NCBI RefSeq assembly: GCF_963576615.1 | Contig: NC_088708.1 | Location: 52,625,196-52,689,195, forward strand | Length of the DNA: 64,000 nt | DNA from: Watersipora subatra | Taxonomy: Eukaryota; Bryozoa; Gymnolaemata; Cheilostomatida; Watersiporidae | Reading direction: 5' to 3' | Shown: positions 22,901-52,900 of the stretch, piece by piece | How positions within the stretch are numbered: position 1 is the first letter of the stretch | Layout of the letters: every line of letters begins with the position of its first letter | Program-made: the position numbers and the translations under genes | Notes under the pieces: generated by a model | Databases searched by the model: none | Told to the model about the DNA's origin: nothing | The model's input: the letters and a program-made list of their open reading frames with translations, nothing else

Positions 22901-25059
22901 TGTTTGAGACTTCTGGTTTACGTAAAATTACGTAACTTTATTGGCTTTGAGCAGCATATGTTTGAGCAGTATATGTTTGAGCAGTATATGTTTGAGCAGT
23001 ATATGTTTGAGCAGTATATGTTTCCTTGGACTATTATTTCTTGAAATATAGCCAAATTAAACAGCACACTTCTAACAGACCGAGAAAAGAAAAATGGCTG
23101 CTATCAGAACATTAGTTTGTTTTGTACTTCCGGTTTATGTAGCTTTACCAAACTTTGAGTGTGTCATGGGGCACATACTGTTAGATTATTGCAATTAGAT
23201 AAAGAACACAGCTTGTCTGAATGCTCAACATTTAATAAGTGTCTTTCATAAGAACATGAGGCATTAGAATGTTTCAGAACAGTGGGTGTGGTTAACAATA
23301 TAAGCAAGGGGGTAGACAACTCTTAATAATACAACACATACTTTCAGCGTAATTCACATGTTTTAAGTCGATTGACTTATTAATTCTGGAAAAATGGTCA
23401 AAGTATCAAGGACATTTCTAATCAATAAAAAATGATAAATTGTTGTCATCAGAACAATAGTTTCTAAAAATACACTGTTTGAAATTGTTAGTACTGAAGA
23501 TAACAAATAGGTAAGCTAACTAAAAAGCTTCTTCACCTCAGCAACAAGAGCTTTACACGAAACTATTTGTTTTCTATTCATAAAATATGTACTTTCAGGC
23601 TCGGCTTACATCAACCCCTATGTTTCTTCAGTTGCCTCTAAAATACCACATCTTTTAAAGAGTGTGAAAAAAACTATTTGCTATATTCTATTTCTGTTTT
23701 TTTTCTGTAGAGTTCTACAAGCTTGTAGCTTTAATATGATACTCGGTTCAAAAGAATTGTGCTACCCTAAGTACTTTCACAGTGAACTGAAAGTAGTTAC
23801 TATGGATCAGGGGCTTACTTGTGTATACATAGGTAGGATTGAAAGTGTTAATGAACCAATGAAGCATCACTTATACATGTAGCAAGAGCTGCATGTGTAA
23901 GTGAACACCCTTTCATAAGCATATTTGTATATATTTTTCTCTGTACGCATTTCAGTTGCAAGTTCAAAACCTACTGAAGCCTTAAAAGTAGAGTACGATC
24001 TTATTAAAAGTTCTGAGTACATATTTGCAGGCATACATGGGTCGTGAGGACTATGAGGAGGCAATAGACACATATAAGGTCATCCTAAATCTCAATTCTT
24101 CCAATAGAGCTGCTTCAAACTCTTTATCTTTAGCGAGACATAAACTACAATGTGCTAATGAAACGGTAAAACAGACGTACGCCGGAATGTTCCAGAAATT
24201 TGCAGATAAAGACAACCAGGTATGAGACTGACAGTTGCAATGCTCTGATTAGTATATTTAATTATTTTCTAGGTTTTTGGTCTAGTTTTTTCAATTTTAT
24301 TAGTTTTTAGTTTTATATGTTAATGATGTCATTTATATTTCACCTCTGAACATTTTGAGCGACTTGATAGAGAACTCTTGGATCAAAAAGAATAAAAGAT
24401 AAAAAGACGTGATAGGAAGTCCCAGTCTGGAAATTAAAAATCTCTATTTGTTGACAAGTAGTTATTATTTACTAAAAATAATGTCATGAATATCATGTAT
24501 TACAGCCAAAGCAACTGTTATTATTGTTTTTGTATATCTAATATTGAGTAAAATGACATGAAATGTTTTTAGTAACTCATTCTGGCAAACTGAATGACAT
24601 GACGCGACCTGTCTTTAGTAACTCATTCATGGCATGCTTTGCTGCTTCTAATGCTTATCGACAGCATGAGATAATCTGCAGGAATAAAACAAGTTTTCAG
24701 TTTTTTTATAAAAAGCCAGAATACGTGTCATCGTAATTTTGCTGAATAATGACATATCTTTTATTGACTAGGAATTCTTCTTACCGTTTTTGCAATATTT
24801 GGTAGCTACCGATGATATCACATGTAGAGAGAAAATTACTAGGTTGCTTTCAGGTCTATCAGACTGTTTTATTACTTAGGAAGAAGCTTTGGCCAAGGCA
24901 AGAGGCAATGTATATAATGAGCCAATTGGATACTGGTCAAATGACATGGCAGCCGGCATGATGTCTTTACAGCAGGAGATGGAGGCTTTCGGAGAACGTA
25001 TGCCTGAAAGGTCACGTCGTTCATCTGGTGGCAGCGGTGGAAATTCACCCAGACAATGA
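16997..25059 (+). CDS. FKBP51/52-like TPR co-chaperone, apparently lacking FK1
   Basis: Exons: 16997-17017, 17317-17365, 17661-17708, 18005-18127, 19755-20002, 21440-21523, 21928-22164, 24031-24219 and 24880-25059; 1179 nt, 392 aa. Exon 4 matches the FK1-FK2 linker of FKBP51/52 (DGGILRSIICVGEG). Exon 5 is an FK506-binding fold resembling FK2. Its active-site tryptophan position reads VIEGVE, so prolyl isomerase activity is doubtful. Exons 6-8 encode three TPR repeats. Hsp90 carboxylate-clamp residues look present: N in LHLNTALCQL, and K and R in KALYRKAQ. The tail TYAGMFQKFADKD is typical of FKBP4/5. By family it would bind the MEEVD tail of Hsp90 in the cytosol. An active FK1 domain (about 110 aa) is expected before exon 4 but I found none; the first three exons are small and novel. 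The 5' end is uncertain because an acceptor-like site at 16966 precedes the ATG. Confidence 0.8.
17872..18011. repeat. Tandem duplication spanning a splice acceptor
   Basis: About 60 bp (ATACATAGTCT through CCCATCTATGTATAGCTC) is present twice, at about 17874-17931 and 17954-18008. Each copy ends in the same polypyrimidine-AG acceptor. The second copy provides the acceptor of FKBP exon 4 (18005). Confidence 0.75.
18262..18980. repeat. Minisatellite, ~18-22-bp CTTGCTATAA units
   Basis: More than 30 tandem units alternate between GCTAGCTTGCTATAAAAT and ACCAGCTTGCTATAACTCTC types in intron 4 of the FKBP gene. Units become more diverged to the right. Confidence 0.92.
21791..21902. repeat. 56-bp direct duplication
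   Basis: Two adjacent copies begin CACTTTTAGACCAC and end TCATTCACAGAGG, in FKBP intron 6 just before the exon at 21928. Confidence 0.88.
22260..22420 (-). mobile_element. Fragment of the Tigger-like element family
   Basis: This about 150-bp segment matches the complement of 38270-38420, the right part of the Tigger-like element in the LIX1L intron. Shared words include ATCTCAAATCAA and AAATTAATC. Confidence 0.6.
22422..22560. repeat. 66-bp tandem duplication
   Basis: Two near-perfect copies beginning CTAATTCACCACCT, plus 8 bp of a third. They directly follow the Tigger-like fragment. Confidence 0.9.
22946..23020. repeat. 15-bp tandem repeat x5
   Basis: Five exact or one-mismatch copies of TTTGAGCAGTATATG. 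Confidence 0.95.
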
Positions 25060-25248
25060 TTAGTTTTATTGCATACTTTAATATGTCTTCTTGTTTTGTC
25101 ATTAATCTCGGTTCATCATTTATAATCCTCTGTCATTTAACACAGTACATTTTGTAAATTTGAACTTTTTTCCTTGTAATTTTTCTTGGTAAATATTTTT
25201 GCCGAATATAATTAACCAACATTGTCACGGTTATAAATACACCTTTAA

Positions 25249-27185
25249 GTCGATGATGATGATGATGATGAACTCTTTATTGATTATATACATTTACACA
25301 AAACAGGCTTCTATTTGCAGGTAAAGATTAAATAAGTTTGGTAAGTCGGAAAAAGCGACTAGGCTATTTGTAGAATAAAACGGTCTAACTATATAGGTTA
25401 ATAAAAGGTTGATACTTTCACAAGCCACTACAGCTTTATTTTGGGTTGACATATAGGATGCAATAAAATTGTAGGAGATTCAATTAGGCTTAATGTTTAG
25501 CAGTCTTTATATGGATAAAAGATGTGCTTGACTTGGTGGGTGTGTGTGTTCAGCTAATTCTGCGGCGCTGGACTCCTTTGACAATAGCAGGCCGCCCTGG
25601 TCGTCGCCCTAAAACATGCCTTAGACATCAAATCGTCACTCTTGTTATACAAAAGACATGATCCTACTGAATCAGTTGACTTATAGCCTGACTTGGACTG
25701 TTTTTTGGCAGTTGAGTTTAGAAAACGAATCATTGACTGTCACTTAGAAAGTCCACTATAGTTACCGTTATGTGTTGTGGGATGTGATTGGGATCTAGCT
25801 ACTGAGTAATCTGCACATTTGTACAGGTGGTACAGACTCAATTCTTCATCCTCCAAGCAATTGCATAGAGGACTATAATAGCCTATATAGCTATAGCCTA
25901 GACTTAACCCTGCTTAGTATTGAAATAGCTAGAGTTGACTATGGCCAGTAAAAAGATTGCATAAAGCTCCAAGTTTGTTGCTTTTTAGGTGAAGAGAAAC
26001 TGGCTGCTGAAACGTGCTCAGGCCGTAGGTCAGAGAGAATGTCATATGTGCATTCACCATCATTAAGCAGGGGCTGTCCATCTACAAAGTCGTTCTATCT
26101 TTATACATGTTTTGATTTTATTCCTGGATAGATCAGCTGGGCACATGTCCTTCATCAAAGTAGAACGGTGAACCAGTTTCCTGGTGTCTGAAAGGTTTTC
26201 GTTATCATGCTTTTGGGCTTATCATGTTTGAGTATGAGTCTGTTTTCAACAAACTTGCCACTAATGGTAATCTATCTTTAGTATACAACAGATCCATTGA
26301 TGGTATGTCAATCAGGTGAAGTGAGTTTTCCAAGGAGTTCTAATGAACTCCCAGGAGTAGCTTGATATGGGGTGAGTAGCGACCTTGCACTCGGTGTGTC
26401 AGATGGCTGCACCATAGAGCTTGTAGTGAAATTACTTGTGTGAAGATCTTTTGGCGGTTTCACATTTGAGGACGGCATATATAAATGGTTTCAGCATGTT
26501 GTAACATTGTGTTAAAGGTTTCATGCTGTTGCTTGGCTGTTTCTCTCAAAGGTCAGTTGACAATCTATTGTGACACCAAGGACTTTCAAGGTCGGTAATA
26601 TCTGGATGATGTGTGTATTTATGGTAGAGGGAGTGATTGTACCATTGAAGACAACAATTTCTGTTTTCATGCAGTAAATTTTCAATTTTCATTTCTTTAT
26701 TCAGTTCTGTAACTAATAGCAGTTATTTTATAATGTCCTTTGTAGTTCCTTGTCATTCTCCGCTGACACTTGTACACAGTGCAGTCATCTGCATATTGGA
26801 GACCCATGCCATCACAAAAGATAGCATATAATGTATACACAATGATTAGAAGGCGTGAGAAGGCACTCTCTTGAGAAAGTCCAATCTTGTATGATTTTGC
26901 ATCATCGATGTATTTGTTTATCTTAGGCAATCTGTTTGTCTGATAACATGGACTTAACTAGATTGAGGAAGTTGCCCTTAACTCAGCTCCTTGTGTCTAT
27001 AAATCACGCCTTGATGACCAACAGTGTCAAAGGCTTTTTTCAGGTTCAGAAAGTGAGCTGTGCTATGTAGCTTGCAATTTACTTGATGTCTTGCATTTGC
27101 GAGTAGTTTCAGAAGGTATGAGAGGGTGCCTCTACTCTGTCTGAACCCATACTGTACTTTTGGAATCAGAGTCTAGTGCCTTACA
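25249..27185 (-). mobile_element. Decayed LINE (non-LTR retrotransposon)
   Basis: Read on the minus strand, 27180-27000 gives QYGFRQSRGTLSYLL and LNLKKAFDTVGHQG, and 26900-26740 gives LSQESAFSRLLIIVY followed by LQYADDCTVY. These are the fingers and YADD catalytic motifs of a LINE reverse transcriptase. The plus-strand run (GATGAT)n at 25250-25269 is the CAT-rich microsatellite tail expected at the 3' end of such an element. Multiple stops and shifts occur, and no endonuclease domain was recognised. The copy is 5'-truncated and dead. CR1/L2/Jockey-type is plausible but not resolved. Confidence 0.75.
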
Positions 27186-30087
27186 ATTGATCGCAGTCAA
27201 TTATTTTTTCTAGTGAACCGAAAACTGCACACACCTTTAAATTGTATGCGCAGTTACTGTACTAATCATGCAAAATCACATACCTAAAAGTACTTTATGT
27301 ACATGTCGTCGCAATTGTGGCATAGCATATTAAGAGTTGTGTTTTCTTGAATATGTCTGGCGACACTACTAATAGTGCTCGATCAAATGTAGGAGTTTTG
27401 CTGCGGGAATTCTGATATCTTCCCCCGTACTTTCTAAATATTGACTACATCGGTGAAGGTCATAGATGAGTAAATAATGGTCATAATTTGTTTGTGAAGA
27501 TTGCTTTCCTCAGCTCCAATTATATCAGTGTATAAGCAGGTTTGTGAAATGCTTGAATGTTAAAAAGCTGTTTAACTCTATTGATTAGTTACATACGATC
27601 AAGTTAAATTGTTAGAAGTTAACAGATCCTTTTACGAAAGTATTTAGCTCAAAGCTTGTTTGCTAGTTTTATTGGTCGTCTGTCGAAGGCGAGACCATTC
27701 TTTAGGTTGGTTTTAGTATTTATTGCACATTATTAAATTTTTAAATTATGTTATTGCTCAGTAATAAATAATTATTTGAAATAGTGTTTCGATAAATCCG
27801 ATTAGAATCCGGAATTTGGGCCCTAAAATAATAATTATGCATCAATTTTTTCATTTTTAGAGTTTTATTAAAATGTGTTAATCGATGGGTTGTACCCAAA
27901 GATTCTTTGTCGAATTTGAAATTTTTTTCTTTTGTTAATTTGTATTGTTTACTTTCTACTTGCGTACATTACCATTCTGTACTGACTTTTAATAGTACAA
28001 CTTGGTTTTGATATCGGATATACAAGTTTAGGCCTATTTATACGTTTTTAAGACTTTTCTAGAGTGAACTTTGTCAAAGTTTGGTCCAGAAAATTTTTGT
28101 TTAATACTTATTGGCTGCATTCTATGTGCATCAGAAAGCAATAAAAGGCGTTAAATTGAGATAACAATATAATTCAAGTGAAACTTGTCAACGCAGAAAA
28201 GATATTTGACAAATCTGTATGGAATGGTTTGCAGTAATATGTTACATTTGATAAATTTTAACATTTAATGTTTCAGAATACAGCAAGTCAAACACTAAAT
28301 GTTGGTCGAGAAACTTTCACTTATTTTTTTTACAGCAAATGCATCTATACTTTCATACAACTGTAAAAAAGACCTTGAAACTTTAAAATAAAGTGCATGT
28401 ATGGTTATCATAGAATTTATTAAACAGTTTTATACATCAGAAAATGAAGTGAAGCAAGTCACTATTGCGTATGAGTGACTGCTATTTCTTCATTTTAGAT
28501 ACATGTTCTGCCATACTGCATTCAGCAATCCATCAACAGAAAAATAAAAATGAGTACTAAAATAAATAGTTTGATAGATTAAATATAATAAAAAATTATA
28601 TTGTAACTAGTAATTGCATTATATACATTTCATATATAAATTGTATAAATTATATAAAGTCACACTAGTAAGTTGGTGGCTCAAGTTGACATGTGGAAAG
28701 ATGTATGTGTAAGTCTGGAGTGTTTAGCTGCCACACCATTCTGAGTCTTAGTCACTAACAGGTCAGGTTTGATACTCCCTCTCAAAAGGCCTATTAGGCT
28801 CGGCCCAAAATCACGTTTTAGGGGCGTTTTCAGACCATGGGGTACTGTCAGTGAATTTGCTACTTTAGGGGGTTTCCACAGCCAAGCCAGGGAAAGGGCC
28901 CATGTTTCTTAAAGCTTTTTTCACACTGGGGATACATGTGCTATAGGCTTAGAGGAAATTATTATTATAGCTTCTGAACCATATTGGATGTTTAGCGGGG
29001 CATGGAACCTGGGTGCCCCTAGGGAACTCCCAGTGTTTAGGGGGTGTATTTCAAATTGACCAACCAGGTGGTTGGAGGTACATTATCCAAGTCTTGGCCT
29101 AGCCAGGTGGATGTTTCTTTCAGAGTATCAACCCTGGGACTAACGATGCACTAATAACAAAGCTAAATCTTCATCTGCTGATGCTGAGGTCTCTTAAAGA
29201 CTTTGTACATTAAAAATTCGTGGCTGTATTTTATTGTAAACATAATTTTGAGTCATTCAAGGCAAGTTACGTGATTACAATTATTCAGAACTTCAGAGTA
29301 ATTATAGGCACTTGCATCTTCACTCTGGTTATAAGTCTACTTCAGTTTGCTATATTGAGTGATGCCGACTTTGAAACGTGTGACGATGGCATTTCATAGT
29401 ACTGTAAATGAATTGTTTTTTTCTGACTGTGTCTAAGCTCAACTGGAGCAGCGTAAGAATTATCAAAAGATCAAAAATAAATTGTTTCTCATAACTTTGA
29501 CGACTCTGCCCTTCACTTGCTCTATGTATGCTGGACAGAGCTGCCTAGCAATTGCTGGTACACAAAAGACGAGGTTACTGTCAAATCCAGGGCATAGAAG
29601 CAATGGTGTGTCAGCCATTTATGTTTTTTCTGTAGATATTAGCCTATCATCAGCAATGGTAATTTAGCCACTTAACTTAATCATGTAGAGTCTATTGAGT
29701 GTGGGTAGACCAATAGAATCGTGATGCATCCACCAAAACAAGCAATAAGTTTCTTGGCTTTGCAAAAAGAAACGGTTGAACTTGTAAAAAAAGTTTTAAT
29801 GTGGATAATAATAAGTAAAGGTTATTGATCAGAGGATTAAGACTATTTTAGCACAGGCTTTTGATGAGGAGAAAGTTTGTTTTATCACACTTTTCTTGCA
29901 TTTGCAATGTTTGTAGAAGTTTTAAAAGTCCTACATAGCTAATTCGGTATCAAGCTAAAGTTTTACTATTGGGATTTCATTTTGTTACTTTGCTACACCA
30001 AATCTATTATGCAGAGTATGTTGTTTATTATATTTAGGTAAGCCTAATTTAAAAGAATTCAGTTTACCTTGAACTAAAGCCAACAGA
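27186..30087. other. Intergenic, nothing recognised
   Basis: AT-rich; no gene, RNA or clear repeat seen. The last part presumably contains the promoter and 5' UTR of the LIX1L-like gene. Confidence 0.4.
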
Positions 30088-47990
<17,903 letters not shown>

Positions 47991-49942
47991 ATCTCTGACC
48001 AACTAAAGCAAAACTTTTCATTATTCAACTGCTTATATATCTACGTCTATTTGATTCAATTGATCTGATCATCATGACATGTCACATGTCATGTCACATG
48101 ACAAGTCACTGCTCGCGTCTTCTCTCCTTTTAGAATTAGCTGCTTTATGATTGGCGATTGCTTACTTATTTCTGCATTACCAGAAGTATATGGTGCAGAT
48201 CTTTAAGTTTTTCTGTAATACAAGTGTCATGACCTAAAGTTTTAATATTTAGTTACGTGGCATGGTTTTAGAAACAGTCAATGTGAACACATTTACACTT
48301 TTGATTTTACTTATTATAAAACAGTTTATTTCGCCACTTTTGCTTTTTGCACTTTTTAATCATGAAGTTATACATTATATTTTGTGACCAGGACATGACC
48401 CCTAAGTTTTCCATATCTATAAAACTTATTATACACTTTGTGCACTGCCTATCACTTTCGGCATATCACGTGTGGACATTGAATGCACTTTTTCTCACTT
48501 TCATTGCATAGCTCATGATCCTCGAGCTCATTTTGTGTCAATTTAAAGGAAGTAGTTTCATATGGTTTGACACGCTCTTGTATTATATTAGTGTCACGTT
48601 AATATTCATAATATAAAATTGAGATGCTCTTTGGTAATTTTACTTTATTACAAATAATCTAATTTTACAAAAGCCATACTACAGTGGACTTGTGCAGTTC
48701 GTTAATGGAATGCGTGTGGCATTGTTTTGCGGCAGCACACAGGCTGACATTGGCAGCATTAGCCAGATTATAAATTGGTAGCAGTAAGTTAGGATTACTC
48801 CCTTCTACATTTACAAATTAGCCCACTGCTCGTGGCTGTTATTAATAGCCTAGTGTGCTGTGCGTGTAGAGATAAACTTGCCCGCCGGAGTCTGTTATAA
48901 ACTGTGTGTATTTATTTGACATTTTGTGTGTTTGCACAGACCAACAAGAGTAGCAGCGTTGCTATAGGCAATCGCTTTAATGCATTATCATTCCATTCTT
49001 TTTTCATAATTCGGTATGTAGGCTTTATATTATGATTCCTGTGAAAAGTAATGCGACGCTGTTGACCCGCTATAGACCTTAGCCGAATAGCGGGTTTTTG
49101 TCAATGTTCATAGACAAAGCACCATCTGCCTTTTTTGAACATAATCTCATTGTCTATGCTCATAACCCTCGCATTATACGCCCTGTTTGGATCTCATTTC
49201 ACAGCAATAGCCGAGTCTGCATTCTCGTCTTGTTATTTTTTGTGAGTAATTAGTCGTTGGGCTATTGTCTAGAAAGCTTGACTCGGGCTTGCCATTAATT
49301 GTTATGGGGCAGTGTTAGCCAACACCATTTGTTATACATGTAAAGTTATACCCATTAGTAAATATTTGCTAACCTTCACAAACAAAGCATCTCTCCGCAA
49401 AAATATGTTTGCTCACAGAGCAAAATTGCTTTTAAATATATTATAAAAGCGGTTTACCTATGAACAGAAAGTATTGTTTATTCTATGCTTTTCACCACTG
49501 GTCTAAGTCAGTTAGCGAAATAGATATAGCAAGAAAACTTTTGACTTTAATAGAATATGGTCTTTTATGAGCCAAGTGCAATATATATTATAAAATACTT
49601 CCAAACATCGAGCACAAGAGGCCACGCGACCAACGATATCATTGTTTATTTTGCATACCACGTGACAATGGTCTATAGAAATCTGGAGAAAATCAATGTT
49701 ACCAAATGATTCGTTTATGTAATTAGTCTATTCCGTCAGTGCGGGTGGATAGCATCAAAATGGGCATGCATAATTTTTGCACACATTCCAGGCTCAACCA
49801 CTCAACTCACACCACTGCTGCCTGAGTATTTATTTGTTTATCATTTGAGTCGTTGACGTTGCCGCAGCAGATGCTGGTATAGCTGAAGCTGACGAGAGAC
49901 ACTATATGCGACTAGTCGTCCGCGTAGGACATAAAGGAGCAC
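47991..49942. other. LIX1L 3' UTR and spacer to onecut
   Basis: No gene or repeat recognised. Short overlapping palindromes (GACATGTCACATGTC) occur at about 48075-48110. The right part should contain the promoter of the first onecut exon. Confidence 0.4.
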
Positions 49943-52900
49943 ATGTCGTCCACACTCATGGCTTACCATCATCGCTTTGCAAAGTTTATGCCACATCCGA
50001 GCCACCATAGCCATCCACCAGGTAAGTGTCAAGTATGCGTGAAGTAAATCAAAGGACATAACATTATGTTTTTCAAATTGTGACAACGGTGTGAGGTGCA
50101 TCTATTTATCTTTAAGCAGATTTTGATGAATTTCAGAATAAATAGTTAAAATTTAAATGAAATAATAATAGATGGCGACAAAGAGACTAATCATCACACG
50201 CATCACCTTCCTGTCTTATCATCAGGCAGACTATTTGCTCTTTTGACAAAGGCACGTAATGAATGCAGTAACACATGTAGCCGGAGCAGCGGGCACCTGC
50301 TTATTGTGGTCAGAAAATTGTCCTATTGGCTGATTGGATTATGCTGCATGTCTTGTGCCACAAGTGTGCCACTGAACAGCTGTTGAACCTAGTATAGCAG
50401 AAGCTTAATTTGCTCTAAGGTCAAAGAGTCTTAATGAATTCAGAATGCATTAGGGTTTGGCTTGCTTCAGACGGTCTGGTTGCGGCTTCGCATCAGCAGT
50501 AACAGTGCAGCAGTCCGTGTCTCATGCGAGTTTGTTGCTAAATATAGTCACACGTTCATTATTATAGTAAGTGATTTGATTCAGGTAGTGCGAGTCACTC
50601 ACACAAAACATGGTGATGCAAGCCTATGGGGGTGAGTCTCGTTACCATACTGTATATTACATTTAATCTATTTCTTTCCTACTAAGTTCTTTAGAAGGTT
50701 ACAGAGTTTATCTATCATAAATGCACTTTAGTATGACTGGATTAAGACGGTGGAGTGGGCGACTTGCATGACCCAATTGGGTAAAGTTTAATTTTTTATG
50801 CTCGACCATCTAAAAAACTTTCTGTGAGCTGAAAAGTAGTCCACAGTATCTAATGTTAGCATGTATATTCTGATTGCAACCCAAGAGAACAGTAAAACTA
50901 ACTGTATATATAATTTTACATTTAATATACATTCCAAAGTACCATATCTAGTAAATGGAGTATTGTATTATATTGTTACTATTAATTTATAAAATTAAGC
51001 AAAAATTGAATATTGGAAGGTTCCAAAAGTTGGAAGGGAAATTCGTCAAAGTCCAACATATTTTTAAATGCATTGCAACCACTTATTTAACTGTATATAT
51101 GAATTGATAGAAGAGAAACTGCTTGTCAGGATAAAACATCGTAGCATGATTAATTTTTCTACAACTATTTTAAAATACTACCTAACAAGTCGCCTAAATG
51201 GAAACTCATAATTACATAACATGCTGTCTATTCAAGTAATAACGCTGACAGCGGCGTGGTGGCAGCGCTGAACAGCTATTTCTGTATCACAATAATCTTA
51301 TATGACATCCTCGTTGTTTCCCAGCTGCTCTTTGTTAGTACAGATATTGACGTAATTGCTAATTGCGCATGCGCTCTCCATATAGCTCGTTCTATTAATG
51401 CTAATAAGGAGAAGACTGGCTAACGTGTGAGGCATTCACAAATACTAAGAGCAAACTTCTTTTCAAATAGATTTTTCAATGCAGTCAGACGAAAACATAT
51501 CAAACAAACAAGGGAACGTAGAGTAGCTTAACGGCTCTCAATAGGCGGTAAGCTAGAGTAGAAGGAGGGCAGCTGATAAACGAACTGAGAGAATCAGCAG
51601 CTTTATCTACGTTTCAGGCACAATGACGATGGAAAACATAGGTGATATGGGAGGAGATCAGGATCACGTGAACTCTCCGAGTTCGGCGGATCCTCTGATG
51701 ACGGCTCACGATATGTCACCGCTGACGACAAGACAACATCAGCCGTCTGTGAGTGTAGCCAGTGTGTTAGACAGCAACGAGATACGCTCTCATATACCCG
51801 AACCGACGTATCAGACACTCAATGGCAGGATGAGCCCGAATCTCGCGGCGTATGGAGGGCAATATACGACTTTATCCGGAATGCAATCTCTACCACCAAT
51901 CTCTACAGTATCAGACAAATTCGGAGCTCCACACCAACACGCGCCAAATGTGAGCTCAGGTTTCTCTCTTATGCAGAACAATAACTTTGCCATGGATACG
52001 AACAATTATAGGTATGTAGAAAAACTGAACTTTGGAAATACAAGCCCTATGCATTATGGCAACATGATGATGAACGGCTATAACCAATCTCTCGGCTATC
52101 ACAGCTACAATAACGGTTTGGCGTCACCAAAGCATGATCCGAAGCTAATGTCACCCAACTCTCCGTACACGGAATACCCGGTACCAGGAGTGAGGATGAC
52201 GCGAAGCTTGCAATCTCCGACACCGATGATCACGGCGAACTCAATGAATCCGATGCATATATCACAGAGCCCAGTTCAACCAGTACACATGCAAACAAGA
52301 GATCGTCACATGGATTCGGGAAAAAATGAGCCGATGGAAGAAATCAACACTAAAGAGCTCGCGCAAAAGATCAGCAGCGAGCTGAAAAGGTACAGCATTC
52401 CACAAGCCGTATTCGCTCAAAGAGTTCTGTGTCGCAGTCAAGGCACCCTCAGCGATCTTTTGCGAAATCCAAAGCCGTGGAGTAAGCTGAAGTCAGGGAG
52501 AGAAACGTTCCGCAGAATGTGGAAGTGGCTTCAGGAGCCTGAATTCCAAAGAATGTCAGCCCTACGTTTGGCAGGTAGGTACATTTGCTGCTTTGCGGCA
52601 GCAATTATTGTAAAGCACGTGGATTGAACTTGCCTACTAGCAGTAGTACACACGTGTGCAACTCATCAATACTATAAGACGTGAACTCAGCTAAACATCT
52701 GAATTTGGATCAATGTGGATCAATGTGAATATTGTTATCACAGTGGTGGGGGAGTTATAGATTTTATAGTAATTCTTTCTATTAAAATACCACAGCCTGT
52801 TGCTTTTAAAATCAATGTCATACTAGGAAGCAAAATTATGGCTTCCCTAAGCAGTGTTGGTCAGGGCACGCAAACGAAGCCGGAGCCTGTCGCTGTCGTC

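Noticed and set aside
48075-48110. Overlapping CATGTCACATGTC palindromes as a p53-like response element
   Set aside because: The words are simple local duplications and do not fit the half-site spacing; there is no supporting context.
49841-50101. 86-codon minus-strand frame
   Set aside because: It is the antisense of the first onecut exon and its 5' UTR.
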